Shown one piece after another: positions 7,030-13,068 of a stretch of DNA of 13,068 nucleotides. Position numbers and translations under genes: made by a program. This stretch comes from an uncultured Fidelibacterota bacterium (lineage in GTDB: Bacteria > Marinisomatota > Marinisomatia > Marinisomatales > TCS55). Location of the stretch: assembly GCA_913046805.1 (NCBI GenBank), contig CAJWTA010000025.1:1-13068 (forward strand), written 5' to 3'. Position 1 is the stretch's first letter. Each line of letters opens with the position of its first letter. The notes beneath the pieces are model-generated. The model was not told the origin of the DNA, searched no databases, and was given only the letters and a program-made list of their open reading frames with translations.

Positions 7030-8169
7030 CTATAAATTCTTTCTAATTTCAGAAATTAAAAAATCAATATCTTCAAGCGTGTTGTAAAAATGCGGTGAAA
7101 AACGCACCCACTCTTTACGCTGTGAAATAAAAATGTCAGCACATCTTAAGTTATTAATAATTGATTTGGAATCTTTATTTTTAAACTTAGCAGTAATTAT
7201 TGGAGATCTGTAAATGCACTGATCAGTAGAAATAATCTTTGCATCAAGTTTTTTAAGCCCTTCTATTAAGTGATCTGTTAAAAACATGTTATACTTATAG
7301 ATATTATCTATTCCAATTCTATTTAAGTATTTTAAAGACTCTGTTAAACCCAAAATACAGCCAAAGGCAAGCGTGCTAAACTCAAATTTAGATGCATCCT
7401 CTCTGTAGCGCAATCTTGTAGCATCCAAATCCCACATATCTTTATGGGATCTAAACCCAACTAATCCCGGTTCAAGTCTTTTTGCAAGGTTATGTCTAAT
7501 ATACATAAATGCAGAACCAAACGGGCCACACAACCATTTATAAGAGCCAGCCACTAAAACGTCTACCCCATTTTGTTCTACATTTATAGGTATTGCGCCT
7601 ACGGATTGGGTAGCATCCACCACTAATATTGCTCCTTTTTTTCGAGCTTCTTCTGAAAGCACATTTAAATCATATGTATGACCGTTGCTGTATTCAGTAT
7701 GGGATATACATACTACGCTTGTTTTGTTATTTATCAGATTACATATTGCAGCTAATGAACTAAAACCATTTTTACTTTCTGCAAGCTTAATTTCAGCTCC
7801 CGTACTGCTTGCTACGCGTAACCATGGATAAACGGTACTTGGAAATGCTGAGGTTGTACTAACTATATTCTGTCCTTTCTTTGGAGCGATTGACCATGCC
7901 AAAGATGATAGAAGTTCTGTTGCGCTTGAGCCTCCCGCTATCTCATTGGGCCTGGCCTTTATAAATTCAGCAGCGCTTTTATGCATTCCATCAAAAACAA
8001 TCTCTTCTGTATTCTCTGTAAAATTATTGCTTCCATTGTGAGCTATATCTGTGAACCATTCCTCGTTCACAGTCTTAGCTTTACTGTATGTCAGTGAAAC
8101 ATTTGCTGCGTTTAAGTAGCAGAATTTTCTTGCGGTTGGGAAGTCGCTATAAGATGTTAACGACCTCAT
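7030..8169 (-). CDS. Cytosolic class-V-fold PLP-dependent aminotransferase/lyase-like enzyme
   Basis: A 379-residue enzyme of the class V aminotransferase family (cysteine desulfurase, isopenicillin N epimerase and kynureninase relatives). Start chosen at ATG 8169, which overlaps the TGA of the small membrane-protein gene (ATGA); the open frame reaches a TTG at 8178, which is less likely. Visible sites: YLNAANVSL near residue 18, STTSAFPS at the PLP-stacking position (Phe109 where most have His), D185 and Q188 in VVDATQSVG, K211 in AGSYKW as the Schiff-base Lys, and R356 in VRFSPHFYNT. No signal peptide, so cytoplasmic. The overall plan and the terminal (R)xSxHxYNT motif match the Tat-exported enzyme at 2859-4127, which makes the two distant paralogues. 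Substrate unknown. Confidence 0.87.
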   Translation of the reverse strand: MRSLTSYSDFPTARKFCYLNAANVSLTYSKAKTVNEEWFTDIAHNGSNNFTENTEEIVFDGMHKSAAEFIKARPNEIAGGSSATELLSSLAWSIAPKKGQNIVSTTSAFPSTVYPWLRVASSTGAEIKLAESKNGFSSLAAICNLINNKTSVVCISHTEYSNGHTYDLNVLSEEARKKGAILVVDATQSVGAIPINVEQNGVDVLVAGSYKWLCGPFGSAFMYIRHNLAKRLEPGLVGFRSHKDMWDLDATRLRYREDASKFEFSTLAFGCILGLTESLKYLNRIGIDNIYKYNMFLTDHLIEGLKKLDAKIISTDQCIYRSPIITAKFKNKDSKSIINNLRCADIFISQRKEWVRFSPHFYNTLEDIDFLISEIRKNL

Positions 8170-8405
8170 TTGATCCAACTAAAATATCCATAGATATTCA
8201 TAAGCATTATAATAAAGGACATTAGGGCAGTTGAATAAGCTTTGACCGTCAAAGAGTACAAACCAACCATAGAATTACCAAATATCCATATCAACCATGA
8301 AATTGTTAACTCATTAGCGTTAAAGTAATACCCAATAACAACTAGAAATGCTCCAAGCCAACCAATGATATTCCAGAACTTTGAATCGCTTATCATAATG
8401 TACAT
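8166..8405 (-). CDS. Small three-helix inner-membrane protein
   Basis: A 79-residue hydrophobic protein with three predicted membrane segments at about residues 11-28, 33-51 and 57-75, and a short basic end (SWIK). The pattern of G-W-x-G, Y-x-N-A-N, a Trp-rich second helix followed by GN, and a third helix ending N-x-Y-G-Y-x-x-W resembles small PnuC/CBU_0592-like membrane proteins, but the match is by eye and no transport role can be asserted. The ATG at 8405 lies one base after the TAA of the OYE-type gene; an in-frame ATG at 8396 is an alternative start. Its own TGA overlaps the start of the PLP-enzyme gene. Tight packing between two enzyme genes argues that it is a real, co-expressed gene rather than a spurious frame. 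Confidence 0.75.
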   Translation of the reverse strand: MYIMISDSKFWNIIGWLGAFLVVIGYYFNANELTISWLIWIFGNSMVGLYSLTVKAYSTALMSFIIMLMNIYGYFSWIK

Positions 8406-8406
8406 A

Positions 8407-9723
8407 TTAGTAATTTTTAATGCGTTTTTTATATATTTTTATGGTCTTTCTTTCAATTTTTTCATTTACAATCAGTGCCTTAAGAGGTTTTAAGCTCAAG
8501 TTAGGCTGTAAACCGTCCCCCATTCTTCTCAATTGTACATAATACCATGATATGATGCCTAACGCATTCAAAGATTTGAATATTGTTATTGGGCTATCAA
8601 TTGAAAGCCATTTCTTACCTATTGAGAGCTTATCCTCAAAAATTGGCAAAGATTCAATTTCGTGCAAAAATAATTTCTTTACAGATTTAGGGTCAATACA
8701 AAGCGGACGTGCAACTCCAATCATGCTACATACCTTAGAAAGGGCTGCATTCATTCCAATTCTTGTCCGAAAACCACCGGTTACCATTAAAGGAGGACTC
8801 GTTTCAGATGATATTTTTTTTGCATAAGATAAAAAATATGCCTCTCGAGCAACAGAGCTTTTTTGTAGAAGAATATTCTTTCGGGGCTTGACTGTTAGTT
8901 TGTCATAACCCAAAAATTTAGCTTGCTCATAAGTTCCACCAGATATTTCTAGCAAATCTATTTTTTCTTTGTATAGCATTTTTGCTACTTGAACTGATTC
9001 GGTATCCGTGAAGCCACCTTTTTGAAAATCTGCTGAATTTAACTTAACCGAAATAGGAAAATCGTCTCCTAGTTCTTTGCGACAAGACCTGATGATCTGA
9101 ATCAATAGCCGAGATCTGTTTTCAAGAGAACCTCCCCACTCATCGCTTCGAAGATTGATATTTGGTGATAAAAATTGGGATAATAAATATCCGTGAGCTG
9201 AATGAATCTGTATACCGGTAAAACCAACTTCTCTTGCTATTTTGGCAGTAAATGTAAACTGTCTTATCGTTTTTTCTATATCTGAAACGGACATTTCCTT
9301 TGGAAGGCCAAATCTTCTCCCAGGGATCTTGAGCTTAACGCTTGATGGGGCTAATGGTAAGCGATTTATTGCTGCAGGAGTTTGCCTGCCCGCATGGCTT
9401 AACTGCATCCAAAAATGGGTGTCATTTCTCGTGGCAATTTGTGCCCACTTTTTTAAAGTGCTCACCTGACCCTTATAACTATTTTCTTCTATAATAATAT
9501 TACCTGCTCCTTCAATGTTATATTTATCTACCATTACATTGCCTGAAATAAGTAAACCACAACCCCCTTCTGACCATTTACCATAAAGGTTTAAATGCTT
9601 TTCACTTACAAAATTATTGGAATCTGCAATTCTTTCGGTCATTGCTGATTTGCATAAGCGATTTTTTATTTGAATCCCGCATGGAAGATTTAACGCTGAT
9701 TCAATTGTAGGGTAGTCGGACAC
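8407..9723 (-). CDS. NADH:flavin oxidoreductase, Old Yellow Enzyme family
   Basis: A 438-residue FMN-dependent TIM-barrel oxidoreductase. Family motifs in order: IKNRLCKSAMTE (residues 19-30, FMN-binding strand 1), GGCGLLISGNVMV, WMQLSHAGRQ (105-114), HSAHGYLLSQFLSPNIN (174-190; H174 and H177 bind substrate), LRSDEWGGSLENRSR (191-205, usual form D-x-Y-G-G-S), VKLNSADF, LEISGGTYE, and MVTGGFR plus GVARPL near the phosphate-binding end. Such enzymes reduce activated C=C bonds of enones, enoates or related compounds using NAD(P)H. A C-terminal tail of about 60 residues extends past the barrel. There is no 2,4-dienoyl-CoA reductase-type FeS/FAD half. The start is GTG at 9723, four bases after the symporter stop; the N-terminus matches family length there and no ATG is available. 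Substrate unknown. Confidence 0.92.
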   Translation of the reverse strand: MSDYPTIESALNLPCGIQIKNRLCKSAMTERIADSNNFVSEKHLNLYGKWSEGGCGLLISGNVMVDKYNIEGAGNIIIEENSYKGQVSTLKKWAQIATRNDTHFWMQLSHAGRQTPAAINRLPLAPSSVKLKIPGRRFGLPKEMSVSDIEKTIRQFTFTAKIAREVGFTGIQIHSAHGYLLSQFLSPNINLRSDEWGGSLENRSRLLIQIIRSCRKELGDDFPISVKLNSADFQKGGFTDTESVQVAKMLYKEKIDLLEISGGTYEQAKFLGYDKLTVKPRKNILLQKSSVAREAYFLSYAKKISSETSPPLMVTGGFRTRIGMNAALSKVCSMIGVARPLCIDPKSVKKLFLHEIESLPIFEDKLSIGKKWLSIDSPITIFKSLNALGIISWYYVQLRRMGDGLQPNLSLKPLKALIVNEKIERKTIKIYKKRIKNY

Positions 9724-9727
9724 TATT

Positions 9728-11116
9728 TTAATTATTTTTTTTTAGAAATAAATAGCAAAGGCCTACAAGAAATGGCACCACTCTTTCAAGCCAATCACCA
9801 GGAGTGTTTGGCAAAAGGAAGAATATTACTGCAAGAATAAAACCCACTACTATTGATATTAAAATCGATGATGCGCTGACATGCCATTTTAAAATCTTTG
9901 AAATAACAGATGGTCCAAATGCTGAACCCATCGCTGTCCAAGCGAATAAAACCCTGCTAAAAATTTTATCAGGGATCATAATTGCAATTAATGCGGATGA
10001 AAGGATTACAAAGCCGGTCACTATTCTCGAAAGTTTTAAAGAATTATTTTGAATCCCGAGATCTATACTGATTGATGATGAGCAAACTAAAATTTGACTA
10101 TCCGCTGTTGACATTATAGCAGATATAACTGCTGCAAGCAGTATTCCCTGTACTGCAGGGTGGAAAACTTCACTAGAGACTTTGAAAAAAATGTTTTCGC
10201 TATTGCTCAAATCTTCAACCATAAAATGCCCTGCTATACCTAAGAGCCACATGCCTATAAAAACTGTGCAAAACCAAATTAATGCATAATTTCTTGATTT
10301 CTCCAAAGTCTTTAAATCCTTTACAGATATAAATCGCGATAATAGGTGAGGCTGTCCAAAATAACCCAATCCAATACCTAAATGACCAACAATTAGACCA
10401 AATGCGCTCAACCCTACATTGCCAGCTGAAAGACTCAAAAAATCACCAGACACCATTGATAATCTTCTGAATAACTCTGAAAAGCCTCCAAGATTTATTA
10501 TCGCCATCACCGGCATCACAATTGCAGTGAAGGCCATTAAAAAACCCTGTATTGTATCGGTTATGCTTACAGCGAGATAACCCCCTAAATAAGTGTAAGT
10601 ATAAATAACAAGCGCGCTTAATAGTATGCTTTCAACAATGCTTAACCCAAATGTATCATTCAAAGCGTTACCAGCTCCCTGGAACTGCGAAGCTATGTAA
10701 AAAGTGAAAGAAAAGATTATAATAAAAGATGATGCCAATAGAATGTTTTTTCGGTCAGAGGAATTATATCCATCAACGATTAGTTGCGGTATTGTAATTA
10801 AATTTTGCTTTTTTGTTATTTCATGAATTGATGGTGCAATTTTCAGCCAAGAAAAAAACATACCTCCTATAACACCGATCACCAACCAAATAGTTGAAAT
10901 TCCTCTTGAAAATGCAATTCCACTTACACCTAGAAGTGTCCATGCAGAAGAATTACTTGCTGAATAACTAATTGAGGTTATGATTGGCCCCAATCGTTTT
11001 CCTCCAACGAAATAATCCTCAATGGTTTTATTCTTTTTTCGAGAAAACCATCCTACAAAAATTAAAAATAATTTATATACGATTAGGGTGATTATAATTA
11101 TTGAAGATTTATCCAT
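9728..11116 (-). CDS. PutP-like sodium/solute symporter (SSS family)
   Basis: A 462-residue inner-membrane transporter with about 12-13 hydrophobic helices. Start set at ATG 11116, giving a normal PutP-like N-terminus (helix, then KTIEDYFVGGKRLGP). The open frame extends to a TTG at 11179, but the extra 21 residues are not expected. PutP-type signatures: YFVGGKRLGP (35-44), GYFGQPHLLSRF (251-262), and AIMSTADSQILVCSS (334-347), whose S336-T337 correspond to the Na+-binding Ser/Thr of E. coli PutP. The residue aligned with PutP Asp55, essential for Na+/proline transport, is Asn55 here (SASNSSAW), and the next conserved Gly is Ala. So it is a Na+-coupled symporter by family, but proline as substrate is doubtful. 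It is the first gene of the seven-gene operon, with a 4-bp gap to the OYE gene. Confidence 0.88.
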   Translation of the reverse strand: MDKSSIIIITLIVYKLFLIFVGWFSRKKNKTIEDYFVGGKRLGPIITSISYSASNSSAWTLLGVSGIAFSRGISTIWLVIGVIGGMFFSWLKIAPSIHEITKKQNLITIPQLIVDGYNSSDRKNILLASSFIIIFSFTFYIASQFQGAGNALNDTFGLSIVESILLSALVIYTYTYLGGYLAVSITDTIQGFLMAFTAIVMPVMAIINLGGFSELFRRLSMVSGDFLSLSAGNVGLSAFGLIVGHLGIGLGYFGQPHLLSRFISVKDLKTLEKSRNYALIWFCTVFIGMWLLGIAGHFMVEDLSNSENIFFKVSSEVFHPAVQGILLAAVISAIMSTADSQILVCSSSISIDLGIQNNSLKLSRIVTGFVILSSALIAIMIPDKIFSRVLFAWTAMGSAFGPSVISKILKWHVSASSILISIVVGFILAVIFFLLPNTPGDWLERVVPFLVGLCYLFLKKNN

Positions 11117-11165
11117 ATCATATATTAAATCCAATATCTTGTTGTAAGAAATGAGAAAAACTATT

Positions 11166-11194
11166 TTTAGACCAATCAACTTTAATTAAATCAA
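11166..11194 (-). promoter_or_regulatory. Candidate promoter for the seven-gene operon
   Basis: On the minus strand TTGATT (11194-11189), 17 bases, TCTAAA (11171-11166), about 50 bases upstream of the symporter ATG. Both boxes are imperfect. The 146-bp divergent region 11117-11262 is otherwise very AT-rich, with no hairpin or clear operator; no convincing promoter for nth was found in it. Confidence 0.3.
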
Positions 11195-11262
11195 AAATAA
11201 TGTATCAAATAGTGTATTACTTTTTAGTATTTTACAAATTACTTAATCAATAAATAATTTTA

Positions 11263-11913
11263 ATGAATAGAAAAGAAAAAGCAAAAAAAATTGGCAATAT
11301 TCTGGATGGTCTATACAAAAAAACTCCCATACCTTTAGATCACACAAGCGACTACACTCTTTTAGTAGCTGTTATGCTTTCTGCTCAAACTACAGATAAA
11401 AAAGTAAATCAGGTTACGCCTAGTCTCTTTGAAAAAGCCAATACACCAGAAAAAATGTCTAAGCTTGACACGGATACTATTCAAAACCTAATTAAAGAAA
11501 TTGGCCTTGCACCAACAAAAGCAAAGAATTTAAAAAAAATGGCCGATCAGATCATCTCAGCAGGAGGACTCCAGCCAAAATGGGACTTTCTTGAAAGTCT
11601 CGCTGGTGTTGGTCATAAAACTGCAAGCGTAGTTATGTCTCAATGGTATAACATTCCAGCCTTTCCTGTGGATACCCACATTCATCGATTAGCATCGCGA
11701 TGGGGTCTATCAAACGGTAAGAATGTAGAAAAAACAGAGAAAGATCTCAAAAAGATATGGGACAAGCATTTATGGAATAAACGTCACCTTCAAATTATTT
11801 TTTTTGGCAGAGAGCATTGTCCCGCTAGAAACCATGACCTTGCTAAATGCATTATCTGTTCATGGGCTGCCACTAAAAAACGCATTAAAGCCGAATCAAA
11901 AATAAATAATTAA
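11263..11913 (+). CDS. nth: Endonuclease III (DNA glycosylase/AP lyase) with variant Cys cluster
   Basis: A 216-residue protein, close to the usual 210-220. Base-excision repair enzyme for oxidised pyrimidines, with AP-lyase activity. The helix-hairpin-helix is LAGVGHKTASVVM (113-125) with catalytic K119; the catalytic Asp is D137 in VDTHIHRL. The N-terminal MLSAQTTDKKVN helix region also fits. The C-terminal Fe-S loop departs from the E. coli pattern C-X6-C-X2-C-X5-C: here only three Cys exist in the whole protein, C186, C196 and C199, as C-X9-C-X2-C in GREHCPARNHDLAKCIICSW. I recall similar loops in some other bacterial Nth proteins, so this may be a subfamily. Cluster binding could be lost, incomplete, or use a non-Cys ligand such as His191. 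No Shine-Dalgarno is visible. The stop codon overlaps that of the convergent SDR gene. Confidence 0.95.
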   Translation: MNRKEKAKKIGNILDGLYKKTPIPLDHTSDYTLLVAVMLSAQTTDKKVNQVTPSLFEKANTPEKMSKLDTDTIQNLIKEIGLAPTKAKNLKKMADQIISAGGLQPKWDFLESLAGVGHKTASVVMSQWYNIPAFPVDTHIHRLASRWGLSNGKNVEKTEKDLKKIWDKHLWNKRHLQIIFFGREHCPARNHDLAKCIICSWAATKKRIKAESKINN

Positions 11914-12911
11914 TCTACTTCGATTGATTTGATATAATCGCTCGTATCTTTAACCGTCTTTTCAAAAGACATAGGTTCAAACCCAAGCGTGGATTTAGCA
12001 GAGCTTGAGTCAATATTGAAGTCTACACCAATAACTGGCTTTACCATCTTCAGTTTTTTATCAAAATTCGCTAAAAACTTAACAATAAAGGCTGGCGGGG
12101 AAAATGTTGGTGCCTTATAGCCTAGATTAACAAGTTTTTGTGCGAAATCTTTGCCCCAGTATGCATTCTCTGAGATAATGAATCGCTTATCAATTGATTC
12201 ATCTATTTCTAATGCAGCAACATGCATTTTAGCAACATCTCTTACGTCAACCATTCCAAATTTTATTGGTGGGGCAATGGGCATTTCTCTTTTGGCCATT
12301 ATATTAAAAAATTTCATCGATGTAGCATGCATATGGTCACCAATACCTGGGCCCAATACAACCGGTGGAAGTATTGTTGTAAGGCTAATTGATTTATTTT
12401 TAGAAGCATAATCCCAGGCAGCTTTTTCTGCTACGGTTTTGCTTTTAATATATGGATCAATATTTTTAATCAATTCATTAGTCCACTTTGTTTCATCTAA
12501 ATCTTTGTCGCCCGGAGTACCCATCCAAACAGCTGCTATTGAAGAAGTCATAATGACTCTCTCTACACCGTTTAATTTTGCAAATCTTAATACTCTAAGA
12601 GTACCCTCTTCATGTGGCTTGATTTGGTCTTCTTCTGGACCCTCAAAGCTAATGGGATATGGACCAGCTACATGCATTATTGCATCAGAGCCTTTTATGG
12701 CGCTATTCCATCCTTCATCTTTTAATAGATCAGTCTCAAAAAATTCAATATTTATTTCTTTATTCAGATATTCTTTAAGATCAGATTTAATTTGGCCAGC
12801 ATTATTCAAATCTCTAATAGTCGCCCTAACATCGTACTTTTTTTTCAAAAGCTCAGCAATACAATGTTTGCCGATATATGAAGTTGCTCCTGTAACTAAA
12901 ATCTTTTTCAT
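11910..12911 (-). CDS. Extended SDR, dihydroflavonol 4-reductase-like NAD(P)-dependent reductase/epimerase
   Basis: A 333-residue Rossmann-fold enzyme. The dinucleotide-binding motif is VTGATSYIGKH (6-16): the middle Gly of the common TGxxGxxG is Ser11. Further motifs are the acidic FETDLL near 58-63, MHVAGP (79-84), MTSSIAAV (121-128, catalytic Ser), YIKSK (154-158, the catalytic YxxxK) and LPPVVLGPG (181-189). The DFR-like signature and length fit NAD(P)H-dependent aldehyde/ketone reductases or 3-beta-HSD-like enzymes; the substrate cannot be told. Cytosolic. The start is ATG 12911 with A-rich leader and no Shine-Dalgarno. A terminator and tRNA gene lie directly upstream, so it must have its own promoter: a perfect TTGACA is present at 12945-12940, but no good -10 box follows at the right distance. 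Its stop overlaps the nth stop on the other strand. Confidence 0.9.
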   Translation of the reverse strand: MKKILVTGATSYIGKHCIAELLKKKYDVRATIRDLNNAGQIKSDLKEYLNKEINIEFFETDLLKDEGWNSAIKGSDAIMHVAGPYPISFEGPEEDQIKPHEEGTLRVLRFAKLNGVERVIMTSSIAAVWMGTPGDKDLDETKWTNELIKNIDPYIKSKTVAEKAAWDYASKNKSISLTTILPPVVLGPGIGDHMHATSMKFFNIMAKREMPIAPPIKFGMVDVRDVAKMHVAALEIDESIDKRFIISENAYWGKDFAQKLVNLGYKAPTFSPPAFIVKFLANFDKKLKMVKPVIGVDFNIDSSSAKSTLGFEPMSFEKTVKDTSDYIKSIEVD

Positions 12912-12949
12912 AATTTTTCTTTTTTTAGTTCATTGAGTTTGTCAATCAT

Positions 12950-12985
12950 AAAAAACCCTCAACATATGGAATATTGAGGGTTTTT
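12950..12985 (-). terminator. Intrinsic terminator downstream of tRNA-fMet
   Basis: Perfect 12-bp inverted repeat AAAAACCCTCAA (12951-12962) / TTGAGGGTTTTT (12974-12985) around an 11-base loop. Read on the minus strand it gives a GC-containing stem followed by six Us (12955-12950), beginning 6 bases after the tRNA gene. The symmetric A/T arms mean it could work in both directions. Confidence 0.85.
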
Positions 12986-12991
12986 GTGTAG

Positions 12992-13065
<74 letters not shown>

Positions 13066-13068
13066 TCA

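Noticed and set aside
8170..8178. TTG start three codons upstream for the cytosolic PLP enzyme
   Set aside because: ATG at 8169 forms a typical ATGA overlap with the preceding gene and needs no rare start codon.
11117..11179. Upstream extension of the symporter to a TTG at 11179
   Set aside because: The ATG at 11116 gives the normal PutP-like N-terminus; the additional 21 residues have no family counterpart.
12151..12936. Long plus-strand open frames opposite the SDR gene
   Set aside because: They are antisense shadows of a well-supported coding region and show no recognisable domain.
12917..12945. Promoter with perfect TTGACA upstream of the SDR gene
   Set aside because: At 17 bases spacing the -10 position reads AAAGAA, a poor match, and the start would fall on the ATG itself; kept only as a remark in the gene entry.

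Overview
The window is AT-rich DNA (roughly one third G+C by eye) from a Gram-negative bacterium, probably a marine or otherwise streamlined lineage. The evidence is an outer-membrane beta-barrel gene, four predicted lipoproteins (lipoboxes LQSC or LNAC), two Tat-type signal peptides, very short intergenic gaps and stop/start overlaps. Shine-Dalgarno sequences are mostly weak or absent, several genes appear to start at TTG or GTG, and the initiator tRNA gene lacks an encoded CCA. The DUF5916-type barrel and the missing CCA suggest a Bacteroidota/Gemmatimonadota-like lineage, but a marine proteobacterium cannot be excluded. No IS element, phage gene, CRISPR array or origin was seen.

Left block (1-2180, minus strand): five tightly coupled genes transcribed from a divergent promoter near 2210. 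In transcription order they are a Tat/lipoprotein-like Rieske [2Fe-2S] protein, a small Cys-rich DUF5522-like protein, a methyltransferase with an N-terminal signal-like segment, a Lon substrate-binding-domain protein, and the start of a CrtC/AttH-like lipoprotein that runs off the left edge. On the other side of the same 82-bp promoter region is a CIA30-family lipoprotein on the plus strand.

Central block (2859-11116, minus strand): a seven-gene presumptive operon with gaps of at most 24 bp. In order it encodes a PutP-like sodium/solute symporter, an Old Yellow Enzyme-type flavin oxidoreductase, a 79-residue three-helix membrane protein, a cytosolic class-V PLP enzyme, a DUF5916/CBM9-like outer-membrane barrel, a small lipoprotein of unknown family, and a second class-V PLP enzyme with a Tat signal. 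The layout (outer-membrane protein, periplasmic PLP enzyme, inner-membrane transporter, cytosolic PLP enzyme and reductase) looks like uptake and processing of an amino-containing small molecule or peptide. That reading is inference, and it is the best candidate for an undescribed system here.

Right block (11117-13068): endonuclease III (nth) on the plus strand, with a non-canonical Cys cluster, converges with overlapping stop codons on an extended-SDR reductase. Upstream of the SDR gene are a strong intrinsic terminator and an initiator tRNA-fMet gene on the minus strand.
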